From positions 42,382 through 106,381 of the forward strand of contig JAPDDQ010000025.1 in assembly GCA_027587225.1 (NCBI GenBank): a DNA stretch of 64,000 nucleotides, written 5' to 3'. This DNA is from Solirubrobacter taibaiensis. GTDB taxonomy: Bacteria > Actinomycetota > Thermoleophilia > Solirubrobacterales > Solirubrobacteraceae. A program made the position numbers and the translations under genes. The notes beneath the pieces are model-generated. The model made no database searches and was not told where the DNA came from. It saw nothing but the letters and a program-made list of their open reading frames with translations. This document shows, one piece after another, positions 7,863 to 16,091 of the stretch. Within the stretch, counting starts at the first letter, position 1. Each line of letters starts with the position of its first letter.

Positions 7863-10591
7863 AGCGCATCATGCTCGGCCTGATGGCCACTCTCGCCTTC
7901 GCCGCGCCCGCACACGCTGACAACTACGCCGTCGACGGCGACGCGGACACCGGCGGCACCTGCGTGGGCACCGCGCCGAACTTCGCGTGCCCCACGCTCC
8001 GCGTCGCGCTCACGGCCGCCAACGCCAACTCCGGGCCCGACACGGTCCTCGCCCAGCACGGGCTGTACCAGCTCACGAACGGGCCCCTCCAGATCACCGA
8101 CGCGGTGACGCTCCAGGGCGACGACGACGATCCCGGGATCATCCGCGCCGACGTCGATGGCGGACGCGTACTCGAGATCACGGGCGCCACGGCCGCGCTC
8201 AACGACTTGACGCTCCAGGGCGGCACCGCGCCGCAGGGCGGTGCCCTGCTCGCGCAGACCAGCACGGTGACGCTCAACCGCGTGCGCGTCACCGGCGGCG
8301 CCGCCGAGAGCGGCGGCGGCATCGCGAACCGCAGTTCCACGATGGTCATCAACGAGTCGCTGATCGACAGCAACCAGGCCGCGCAGGGCGACGGCACCGG
8401 CGGCGGCATCGTGAACCTCGGCGATGCGGTCGGCGGGTTGTCGACGCTCACCATCAACCACTCGACGATCGCAGCCAACATCGCCAAGGTCGGCGGCGGG
8501 CTCGTCAGCGACGGCAACCCGCAGAACGCGCTGTTCACCACCGGGGTGACGATCGGCCAGAACCGCAGCACCGTAGGCGCCGGCGGCGTGCATATCGGCA
8601 GCGGCGCGTGGACCCCGCAGCTGACGCTGGTGTCCGACAACCTGCGGGAGCAGATCCCGTCGAACTGCACGGGCACCGACGCGAGCTCCAACGGCTGGAA
8701 CCTCGAGAACTTCGACGAGTGCGGCTTCACGCAGGATCCCGACAAGCGCAACGTGCTCAACGCACGCCTGGCCACGTCGCTCGCCGACAACGGTGGGCCG
8801 ACCTTCACGCTCGCGCTTCTCTCGGGCAGCCAGGCGCTGAACATCCGGACCACGGGCTGCACCGGCACCGACCAGCGGGGCACCTCCCGGCCGCAGGGCA
8901 CAGGGTGCGACGCGGGCGCGTTCGAGTCCGCGGGCGCGCCGTCCGGGCCGCCCGTCATCACCACGCCGGCGCCGGATCTCTACACCGCCGTTCTCGAGCA
9001 GACGTTCGCGGGCACCGCTGATCCGGGCGCGGCGATCGAGATCCACCTCGGCGCGAGCCTGGTCGCGATGACCGACGCGAACGCCCAGGGCGCGTGGACG
9101 ACGACCATCGAACTGCCGGCTGCCGACGGCGCGTACACCTACGGCGTCTCCGCCAACGGCTCGGCCCGCTCCACCGTGGACCTGACCGTGGACCGCACGC
9201 GGCCAGACACGTTCATCGATGACGGTCCACCGCCGGTCAGCACCTCGTCGACCGCGGCGTTCACCTACAGCTCGAGCGAGCCGGGATCGACGTTCGCCTG
9301 CCGCTTCTTCGGGCCCGGCCACCCGGACACCACGTTCGGCCCGTGTCCGACGACCGGGCAGACGTACACCAACCTCGCGAACGGCGAGTACACGTTCGGC
9401 GTGACCGCGGTCGACCGCGCGAACAACGCCGACGCCACTCCGCGGGAGTACACGTTCGTCGTGAACTCGGCCACCGTCACCGCCCCCACGCCGGACACCT
9501 ACACCCGGGCCACCACGCTGCAGTTCAGCGGCACCGCCACGCCGGCCCAGAACGTCACCGTCCTGCTCGGCACCGCGACTGCCGGGACGGCCCTCACGGA
9601 CGGCCAGGGCGTGTGGACCACGACCGTCGACCTGCCGCCCGCCGACGGTGAGTACACGTACCGCATCGACTTCGGGGATGTGACCAAGGACGTGCGGATC
9701 TTCGTCGACCGCACGGCGCCGGCGGGCACGATCACCTCCGGCCCGCCGACCGGCACGAGCGGCGGCGCCGTCGCGTTCACCTACAGCAAGGACGATCCCG
9801 AGGCGACGTTCCGCTGCCGACTGGTCGGACCGGGGCGCGACGACAACGAGGAGGAGTGCCCGGGCGCCGGGCAGAGCTACGCGGACCTGCCTCCGGGTGA
9901 CTACGAGTTCCGCCTGCGTACCGTCGACCGCGCGGGGAACGGCGAGACGGTGGTGTACCCCTTCACGGTCGCGCCGGCGCCGCCAGTGGTCGTGGAGCAG
10001 CCGTCGCCCACGCCGTCGGCGACCCCCGACCCGACTCCTACGCCTCGCCCGACGGAGATCCCGGCGCCGCAGCCGGACGTCGGCGAGAGCGTCGTGATCC
10101 GGCCGACGGCCGGGCGGGTGTTCATCCAGCTCCCCGGCTCGAGCCAGCTCGTCGAGCTCAGGTCGATCGGCGAGATCCCGCTGGGCGCGACGATCGACAC
10201 CCGGAACGGGCGGATCCAGCTGCGCTTCGAGACCGAGGACGGCAAGGTCCAGACCGCGACGTTCTACGGCGGCATCTTCCAGATTCGCCAGGTGGGCAAG
10301 ATCCTCGATCTCAAGCTCACGGAGGCGCTGGCCGCCTGCCCGAAGAAGGGCAATGCCGCCGCCGCGCAGACCAAGAAGGCGAAGAAGCGCAAGCTGTGGG
10401 GCGACGGCAAGGGCTCGTTCCGCACGACCGGCAAGTACAGCGCCGCCACCGTGCGCGGCACGAAGTGGCTCGTCGAGGACTCCTGCGCCGGGACGCTCAC
10501 GCGCGTCACCAGCGGCGTCGTGGCGGTTCGCGCCGGAAAGAAGACCGTGCTCGTCCGGGCTGGGAAGCAGTACCTGGCCAAGCCGCGCTGA
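7859..10591 (+). CDS. Secreted beta-helix protein with several Ig-like modules and FecR-like C-terminal domain (array member 5)
   Basis: A 910-aa paralogue overlapping member 4 by ATGA. The signal peptide ends near AHA/DNYA. C-P-T-L-R-V-A-L begins the beta-helix, which closes at DQRGTSRPQG...CDAGAFES near residue 355. About four Ig-like modules follow (roughly 362-725), alternating bacterial-Ig type (TPDLYTAVLEQTFAGTA) and the type with a T-F-x-C-R-x-x-G-P-G strand. A Pro/Thr linker precedes the C-terminal domain (745-910), the most divergent of the six in its first half: RVFIQLPGSS, TIDTRNGRIQLRF and FYGGIFQIRQ. The KLWGDGKG (Trp847) to EDSC block is unchanged. Function unknown beyond a secreted, probably surface-exposed protein. 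Confidence 0.85.
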   Translation: MKRIMLGLMATLAFAAPAHADNYAVDGDADTGGTCVGTAPNFACPTLRVALTAANANSGPDTVLAQHGLYQLTNGPLQITDAVTLQGDDDDPGIIRADVDGGRVLEITGATAALNDLTLQGGTAPQGGALLAQTSTVTLNRVRVTGGAAESGGGIANRSSTMVINESLIDSNQAAQGDGTGGGIVNLGDAVGGLSTLTINHSTIAANIAKVGGGLVSDGNPQNALFTTGVTIGQNRSTVGAGGVHIGSGAWTPQLTLVSDNLREQIPSNCTGTDASSNGWNLENFDECGFTQDPDKRNVLNARLATSLADNGGPTFTLALLSGSQALNIRTTGCTGTDQRGTSRPQGTGCDAGAFESAGAPSGPPVITTPAPDLYTAVLEQTFAGTADPGAAIEIHLGASLVAMTDANAQGAWTTTIELPAADGAYTYGVSANGSARSTVDLTVDRTRPDTFIDDGPPPVSTSSTAAFTYSSSEPGSTFACRFFGPGHPDTTFGPCPTTGQTYTNLANGEYTFGVTAVDRANNADATPREYTFVVNSATVTAPTPDTYTRATTLQFSGTATPAQNVTVLLGTATAGTALTDGQGVWTTTVDLPPADGEYTYRIDFGDVTKDVRIFVDRTAPAGTITSGPPTGTSGGAVAFTYSKDDPEATFRCRLVGPGRDDNEEECPGAGQSYADLPPGDYEFRLRTVDRAGNGETVVYPFTVAPAPPVVVEQPSPTPSATPDPTPTPRPTEIPAPQPDVGESVVIRPTAGRVFIQLPGSSQLVELRSIGEIPLGATIDTRNGRIQLRFETEDGKVQTATFYGGIFQIRQVGKILDLKLTEALAACPKKGNAAAAQTKKAKKRKLWGDGKGSFRTTGKYSAATVRGTKWLVEDSCAGTLTRVTSGVVAVRAGKKTVLVRAGKQYLAKPR

Positions 10592-10632
10592 CGGCTGCCC
10601 ATTTGGACTTGTCCGGCACCTGACGTTGCGGT

Positions 10633-10638
10633 TAGGGT
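10633..10638 (+). promoter_or_regulatory. Candidate -10 element (TAGGGT) for a leaderless transcript
   Basis: TAGGGTCG ends only a few bases before the GTG start of array member 6, with TTGTCC 18 bp upstream as a possible -35. There is no Shine-Dalgarno sequence and no room for a leader. The octamer is identical to that before array member 1, suggesting that members 1 and 6 share a promoter type and that member 6 is transcribed separately. Confidence 0.45.
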
Positions 10639-10644
10639 CGGTCG

Positions 10645-13600
10645 GTGGGCTGGCGTGCAGCGTTCATCGCACTGATAACGGCGCTGCTGTGCGCCGCACC
10701 GGCGTCGGCGGCGACGCTGACGGTCACGACGACGGATGACCCGGGCGGGTCGTGCACCGGGACGACGTGCACGACGCTCCGAGCGGCCCTCACCGAGGCC
10801 GCGCGGCTCGCGGGGACGGACACGATCGTGGTGCCGGCGGGCGTCATCAGCATCAGCAACGACTTCGTGATCAACCAGCAGGTCCAGATCATCGGCGCGA
10901 GCGCGCGCACGACGATCATCGACGCGAACGCCAAGTCACGCGCGTTCCGCGTCACCGGCGAGGGCACGCTGCAGATGGCCAATGTGACCGTCCGCAACGG
11001 CGTGTCCGGCGGTGGCGACGAGCTCGACGGCGGAGGGATCTACAACGCGGGCAACATGCAGCTCGTCAACGTCCGCGTCACGGGCAACGCGACGCAGACG
11101 GGTGGCCGCGGCGGCGGCATCGCGAACGACCTCGGGTACCTCGTCGCGGACAACCTGCTGGTCGACAACAACGTCTCCGACAACGGGGCCGGCGGCATCC
11201 ACAACACCGGCGGACAGGAGATCCCGAACCTCGACGGCTGGCTGATCCTCACGGACGCGACGATCTTCAAGAACACGTCCGGCCTTGGCGGCGTGGGCGG
11301 CATCCAGTCGACCGGCACCGGCGCCGCCGTATCGCTCTCCCGTTCGACGGTCGCCGACAACACCGCGGGCGCCCGCGGCATCGGTGGCCTCGTCCCGAGC
11401 GGCAATTCGCAGGTGGTGGGGAGCCTGCTCGCGCGCAACCTCGTCCTCGGTGAGACCGTCAACTGCGGTTCGGTCAAGCCCACGGATGCCCACTTCAACG
11501 TCGAGGACGACACGGACTGCGCACTCGCACCCGGTGGGATGAAGCCCGGGCTCGCCACGGCACTCAGCAACCAGGGCGGCCAACTCGACGTGCTGACGAT
11601 CACGCAGGGCGGCGACGCGTTCAACCACATGCCGTTCGGCGACACGCCGTGCGAGGGCACCGATCAGCGCGGGGTGTCGCGCCCGCAGAGCGCCGCGTGC
11701 GACGCGGGCGCGTTCGAGCTCGTGGTGCCGCCGTTCGTCACGGTCACGGCGGGTCCGGCCAACGGCGCAGTCACCGGCAGTCAGGTCGAGTTCAACTTCC
11801 AGGCCGACCGCAGCGGCGTGACGGTCCAGTGTGACCTCACGGGACCAGGGCAGACCGCGGGTTACGAGACGTGTTACAAGGAGAATGCGCAGCCCTACAC
11901 CGGGCTTGCGGACGGCCCGTATACCTTCTCGGTGCGGGCGGTCAACACGCAGTATCCGGACGCCCCGGCGACTACGCGGACCTTCGTGGTCAACACCGCA
12001 GCGCCGAACACGACGATCACCGGCGGCCCGACCGGGCTGATCAACGACCCCACGCCGACGTTCACGTTCACGTCGAGCGAGGTGGGCTCGACCTTCCAGT
12101 GCCGCGTCGGTGCCGCGGCGTTCGCGGCCTGCACCTCTCCCCATACGTTGCCGACGCAGACTGACGGCGCCAAGACGTTCGAGGTCCGTGCGATCGACGC
12201 CGCGGGCGTCGTCGATCCCACGCCGGCGACGCGTTCGTTCACAGTGGACGCGACGGCGCCGGACACCACGATCGGCAGCGGCCCGACCGGCGCCACCGCC
12301 AGCACCAGCGCCACGTTCACGTTCACGTCGAACGAGGCGGGTGCGACGTTCCAGTGCGCGCTCGACGGCGCGGCGTTCGGGGCGTGCCCGGTCAGCTACA
12401 CCGGCCTTGCCCAGGGCTCGCACACGTTCCAGGTCCGTGCCACCGACACCGCGGGCAACGTCGACGCCTCGCCGGCCTCGCGCACCTGGACAGTCGACAC
12501 CGTCGCCCCGGACACCACGATCGCGACCGGACCGAGCGGCAGCGTGGCCAGCACCAGCGCCACGTTCACGTTCAGCTCCAACGAAGCCGGCGCGACGTTC
12601 CAGTGCGCGCTCGACGGCGCGGCCTTCGCGGCCTGCCCCGCCGGCTACACCGGCCTCGCGCAGGGCTCGCACACCTTCCAAGTCCGTGCCGTGGACGCCG
12701 CCGGCAACCAGGACGCGTCGCCCGCCTCGCGCACCTGGACGGTCGACACCGTCGCCCCGGACACCACGATCGCGACCGGCCCGACCGGGGCCACCGCGAG
12801 CACGTCCGCCACGTTCACGTTCAACTCCAACGAGCCCGGCGCGACATTCCAATGCGCGCTCGACGGCGCCGCCTTCAGCACCTGCCCCGCCAGCTACACC
12901 GGACTGGCGCAGGGTTCGCACACCTTCCAAGTCCGTGCCGCGGATAGCGCGGGCAACGTCGACGCCTCGCCGGCCTCGCGCACCTGGACGGTCGACACCG
13001 TCGCTCCGGACACGACCATCGCGACCGGCCCGAGCGGCAGCGTGGCCAGCACCAGCGCCACCTTCACGTTCACCTCCAACGAGCCCGGCGCGACATTCCA
13101 ATGCGCATTCGACGGCGCCGCCTTCACGGCCTGCCCCGCCGGCTACACCGGCCTCGCACAGGGCTCGCACACCTTCCAAGTCCGTGCCGCGGATAGCGCG
13201 GGCAACCAGGACGCGTCGCCCGCCTCGCGCACCTGGACCGTCGACACGGTGGCGCCCGCAGCACCGGTGATCACCGCGCCGACGGAGAACCAGCTCCTCA
13301 ACGTCGGGACGATCAATGTCACCGGGACCGCGGAGCCCAACGCCACCGTGCAGCTGACGGAAGGCGCCACCAACCAAGGCAGCTCGCCCGTCTCCGGGAC
13401 CGGCACCTGGAACGTGATCCTCGCCCCGGTGAGCGACGGCACGCACACGTACACCGCCCGCACCACCGACGCCGCGGGCAACCAGAGCGTGGCCACGAAC
13501 CGGACGATCCGGGTCGACAGGACGCTCCCGGAGACGACGATCGTCAGCGGGCCGTCCGGCCCGACCAACGACACGACGCCGACGTGGACCTTCTCGTCGA

Positions 13601-15159
13601 ACGAGTCCCCGGTGACGTACGAGTGCGCGCTCGACGGCGCGGCGCACACGACGTGCTCGAACCCGTTCACGCCGACGCTCTCCGCCGGCGCTCACACGCT
13701 CAGCGTGCGCGCGGTGGACCAGGCCGGCAACCGCGACAACACGCCCGCCACCCGCTCCATCAACATCGACCCCACGGCGCCGAACCCGCCCGTCGTGCTG
13801 CAGCCGACGGAGGGCCAGTGGGTGACCACGACGAGCATGACGGTCTCCGGCACGGCTCCGGTCGGCACGACGGTCGAAGTGCGGGAGGGCCAGGTCTCGC
13901 GCGGGACGGTCACGACCACCGCCGCCGGCACGTGGGCGCTCGCGCCGGCCGTCGTCACGGACGGGCAGCACACGTACGAGATCACGGCCCGGAACGCGCT
14001 CGGGACCCCCAGTTCCACCGTCACCCGCACGTTCCGCGTCGACACGGCCGCGCCGACCGCGCCCACGATCGAGAACTCGGCCGTGCAGGGGTCGACCGTG
14101 ACGCTGTCCGGCAAGGCCGAGGCGGGCGCGACGGTGGAGCTCCTCGAGGGCGCTGCGGTCGTCGGCTCGACCACCGCCGATGCAAGCGCCGGGTGGACGG
14201 TCGCGCTCGCGAACGTCCCCGATGGCGCGCACTTCTACACCGCGCGGGCTCGCGACGCCGCCGGCAACCAGGGCGTCGCGTCCGCGCCGCGCGCGGCGAC
14301 CGTCGACACCGCGCCGCCGCCCGCGCCCGAGGTAAGCGGCCCGACCGGAGCGACCACCGACCCGAACCCCGCGTTCACCTTCGCCGCCGCTGAGCCGACG
14401 GTGGAGTGCCGGCTGGACGGACCCTCCGGGGCCGGGTCCTACGCGGCGTGCATCTCGCCCAAGAGCTTCAACGCGCTCACGCCGGGCGAGTACGTGTTCT
14501 TCGTGCGCGTCACCGAGCCCTCGGGCCTCCAGGCGGAGACGCGTCGCCCGTTCACGGTCACGGTCCCGCAGGTTCAGGCCGCCCAGACGCCCACGCCCAC
14601 GCCGACCCCAGTGCCGACGCCGGTGCCGAACCAGACGATCGTCGTCACGCCCGCGAAGACGGGCACGGTGCTCGTCAAGGAGAAGGGCGCGTCGGAGTTC
14701 GAGCCGCTCGACATCACCAAGGGCATCAAGAACGGCTCTGAGGTCGACGTCCGCAACGGCCGCGTGACGCTCACCTCGATCCCGAAGGCGGGCGCACCGC
14801 CGGAGACCGCCGATTTCTACGGTGGCATCTTCATCGTTACCCAGAAGGGCGGGATCACCGACCTCAAGCTGAGCGAGCGCCTCACGGGCTGCCCCAAGGG
14901 CCAGCAGGCGAGCCTGTCCCTGGCTCAGAAGAAGACGAAGTCGCGCAAGCTGTGGGGGAACGGCAAGGGCTCGTTCCGCACGACCGGCAAGTACAGCGCC
15001 GCGACCGTCCGCGGCACGATCTGGCTCGTGCAGGACAGCTGCACGACGACGCTCACGCGGGTGACGGCCGGCGTCGTCCAGGTCAACGACTTCGTCAAGA
15101 AGAAGAAGTTCCTGGTCAAGAAGGGCAAGCGCTACACGGCGAAGGCCAAGAAGCGCTGA
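10645..15159 (+). CDS. Giant secreted beta-helix / Ig-repeat protein with FecR-like C-terminal domain (array member 6)
   Basis: At 1504 aa this is the longest array member. The GTG start is followed by a signal peptide ending near ASA/ATLT. C-T-T-L-R-A-A-L opens the beta-helix, which closes at DQRGVSRPQS...CDAGAFEL near residue 355. Residues of about 365-1310 form a stalk of some ten Ig-like modules. Four consecutive ones (about 540-871) are near-identical 83-aa units with FTFTSNEAGATFQCALDGAA and TYTGLAQGSHTF-like strands, each holding two Cys that could form a disulfide. Others are of the bacterial-Ig type (VTGTAEPNATVQL). A TPTPTPVPT linker leads to the common domain (1327-1504), here with KLWGNGKG (Asn for Asp, Trp1437). 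A long extracellular fibre or adhesin is a reasonable inference. Its 3' end overlaps the opposite-strand gene by 28 bp. Confidence 0.85.
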   Translation: MGWRAAFIALITALLCAAPASAATLTVTTTDDPGGSCTGTTCTTLRAALTEAARLAGTDTIVVPAGVISISNDFVINQQVQIIGASARTTIIDANAKSRAFRVTGEGTLQMANVTVRNGVSGGGDELDGGGIYNAGNMQLVNVRVTGNATQTGGRGGGIANDLGYLVADNLLVDNNVSDNGAGGIHNTGGQEIPNLDGWLILTDATIFKNTSGLGGVGGIQSTGTGAAVSLSRSTVADNTAGARGIGGLVPSGNSQVVGSLLARNLVLGETVNCGSVKPTDAHFNVEDDTDCALAPGGMKPGLATALSNQGGQLDVLTITQGGDAFNHMPFGDTPCEGTDQRGVSRPQSAACDAGAFELVVPPFVTVTAGPANGAVTGSQVEFNFQADRSGVTVQCDLTGPGQTAGYETCYKENAQPYTGLADGPYTFSVRAVNTQYPDAPATTRTFVVNTAAPNTTITGGPTGLINDPTPTFTFTSSEVGSTFQCRVGAAAFAACTSPHTLPTQTDGAKTFEVRAIDAAGVVDPTPATRSFTVDATAPDTTIGSGPTGATASTSATFTFTSNEAGATFQCALDGAAFGACPVSYTGLAQGSHTFQVRATDTAGNVDASPASRTWTVDTVAPDTTIATGPSGSVASTSATFTFSSNEAGATFQCALDGAAFAACPAGYTGLAQGSHTFQVRAVDAAGNQDASPASRTWTVDTVAPDTTIATGPTGATASTSATFTFNSNEPGATFQCALDGAAFSTCPASYTGLAQGSHTFQVRAADSAGNVDASPASRTWTVDTVAPDTTIATGPSGSVASTSATFTFTSNEPGATFQCAFDGAAFTACPAGYTGLAQGSHTFQVRAADSAGNQDASPASRTWTVDTVAPAAPVITAPTENQLLNVGTINVTGTAEPNATVQLTEGATNQGSSPVSGTGTWNVILAPVSDGTHTYTARTTDAAGNQSVATNRTIRVDRTLPETTIVSGPSGPTNDTTPTWTFSSNESPVTYECALDGAAHTTCSNPFTPTLSAGAHTLSVRAVDQAGNRDNTPATRSINIDPTAPNPPVVLQPTEGQWVTTTSMTVSGTAPVGTTVEVREGQVSRGTVTTTAAGTWALAPAVVTDGQHTYEITARNALGTPSSTVTRTFRVDTAAPTAPTIENSAVQGSTVTLSGKAEAGATVELLEGAAVVGSTTADASAGWTVALANVPDGAHFYTARARDAAGNQGVASAPRAATVDTAPPPAPEVSGPTGATTDPNPAFTFAAAEPTVECRLDGPSGAGSYAACISPKSFNALTPGEYVFFVRVTEPSGLQAETRRPFTVTVPQVQAAQTPTPTPTPVPTPVPNQTIVVTPAKTGTVLVKEKGASEFEPLDITKGIKNGSEVDVRNGRVTLTSIPKAGAPPETADFYGGIFIVTQKGGITDLKLSERLTGCPKGQQASLSLAQKKTKSRKLWGNGKGSFRTTGKYSAATVRGTIWLVQDSCTTTLTRVTAGVVQVNDFVKKKKFLVKKGKRYTAKAKKR
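12262..13257 (+). repeat. Four tandem 249-bp repeats encoding near-identical Ig-like modules
   Basis: Units begin at 12262, 12511, 12760 and 13009, a constant spacing of 249 bp (83 codons), each opening with GACAC(C/G)AC(G/C)ATC. Long stretches between units are identical, including third codon positions, so the copies are recent or kept alike by recombination. The repeat keeps the reading frame, so copy-number change would lengthen or shorten the protein stalk without a frameshift. Confidence 0.9.
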
Positions 15160-16028
15160 CGCACCTCGTGGGGCTCGCGGGCGCGTTGGATTTCCCAGCC
15201 GGCGTCGCGCAGGAGGTGGTCGCGGCGCGCGTCGTCACGGCGGGTCGGGGCGCGGCCGTGACCTGAGCCGTCGAGCTCGATGACGAGCTTGCGGTCCGGC
15301 CAGTGAAAGTCCACCTGCTCGCCGAGGAGCTTGGTGTTCACGAGCGGGCGCGGGAGGCCCTGGGCGTCAAAGAGGGCGACGGTGGTGACTTCGCCGCCGC
15401 TCTTGGTGCCCGCCGAGCCGCCTTCGTAGAGGGCGATCGCCTCGCGTGCGAGGGTCGTCTTCCGCCCTGGGTTGCGTTCGATGGCGTCGAGGGTGGCGAG
15501 CAGGCTGAAGAGGCCCTTGTGGGCGGCTTCGTGGATGACGGCGGTGATCTCGTGGGGGATGGTGACGACGTCGGTGAGGTCGACGATGAGACGGGCGACG
15601 GTGGTGACGGGGATGCCTTTGCGGTCGGTGCGGTCGCGGGGGTGGATGGTGGCTCTGTGCAGGCGTGTGCCGGGCGGGGACTGGCGTTTGCTCGGGACAA
15701 GGGCATCGATAAGGGAGGCGCGGCGCCTCGTGACCTCCAGAAGTTCAGCTCCCGCCCAGTGGCTGATCAGGGTTTTCGGGCCGCCGAGGAGGGCGACGGC
15801 CATGAGCTGGGCGTCGCGGGAGAGCGGGCCGACCGAGAACACGCCGCGATAGACCCTCCGGAGTCGCCCCGACTCGACTCGCCTCCCGATCATCGCGCTG
15901 TTCAGGCCGGCGAGAGTGAGCTGGGCGGTCGTGATCAGCCCGTGCTGGCGATTCGCGAACGCCGAAATGGCCTGATCGATGTGGGGTGCGGTCGGAAAGG
16001 TCCGCTGAGCGGATGTTTGCGACCTCAC
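15132..16028 (-). CDS. AbiEi-antitoxin-like N-terminal domain fused to a DUF559/Vsr-type nuclease-like domain
   Basis: A 298-aa soluble protein. Residues of about 16-75 (IDQAISAFANRQHGLITTAQL, then RRVESGRLRRVYRGVF, given here in parts) form the winged-helix domain found at the front of AbiEi antitoxins. The C-terminal third has the PD-(D/E)XK-like layout of DUF559/Vsr proteins: SGGE, then VDFHWPDRKLVIELDG, then H...RRDDARRDHLLRDAGWEI. This fusion is widespread in actinobacteria. No AbiEii toxin gene lies beside it, so calling it an antitoxin would go too far. GTG start; alternative downstream starts are possible. Its 3' end runs 28 bp into the opposite-strand giant array gene. Confidence 0.75.
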   Translation of the reverse strand: MRSQTSAQRTFPTAPHIDQAISAFANRQHGLITTAQLTLAGLNSAMIGRRVESGRLRRVYRGVFSVGPLSRDAQLMAVALLGGPKTLISHWAGAELLEVTRRRASLIDALVPSKRQSPPGTRLHRATIHPRDRTDRKGIPVTTVARLIVDLTDVVTIPHEITAVIHEAAHKGLFSLLATLDAIERNPGRKTTLAREAIALYEGGSAGTKSGGEVTTVALFDAQGLPRPLVNTKLLGEQVDFHWPDRKLVIELDGSGHGRAPTRRDDARRDHLLRDAGWEIQRAREPHEVRQRFLAFAV

Positions 16029-16091
16029 CCCCCGATCCTTGCGCGCCCTGCTGTTCCGGATCTACACGCGTTTGCGAAAACTCTGTGCCAA

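Larger units (their letters stand above)
709..15159 (+). repeat. Tandem array of six paralogous secreted-protein genes
   Basis: Six consecutive same-strand genes share one design: signal peptide, Cys-x-x-(L/I)-R-x-A beta-helix, optional Ig-like modules, Thr-Pro linker and a common domain of about 170 aa. The domains begin at residues 370, 460, 393, 460, 745 and 1327 of members 1-6. At DNA level the block encoding KLWGDGKG to EDSC (near 2125, 4027, 5709, 7662, 10391 and 14947) is strongly conserved, while the beta-helix parts have diverged. Members 1-2 abut, 2-3 and 5-6 of the pairs 2/3 and 4/5 overlap by ATGA, and short gaps before members 4 and 6 carry their own start signals. This looks like serial duplication with diversification of the exposed N-terminal parts. 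Confidence 0.85.

Noticed and set aside
12262..13257. CRISPR-like or transposon-like repeat array
   Set aside because: The 249-bp units abut with no spacers, keep the reading frame and encode an Ig-like fold; they are protein repeats.
10936..14232. A 1098-aa open frame on the minus strand opposite the giant array gene
   Set aside because: It is Arg/Ala/Gly-rich low-complexity sequence with no domain or signal peptide. It arises because high GC and the repeated Ig-like modules suppress stop codons on the other strand. The plus-strand frame has all recognisable motifs.
709..15159. Polymorphic toxin or contact-dependent inhibition locus
   Set aside because: The constant part is C-terminal and the variable part N-terminal, the reverse of polymorphic toxins; there is no immunity gene, no toxin-like domain and no export apparatus beyond Sec.
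15132..16028. A complete type IV toxin-antitoxin system
   Set aside because: Only the antitoxin-like winged helix is present. The neighbours are the array and thiG, and no AbiEii-type nucleotidyltransferase is seen.
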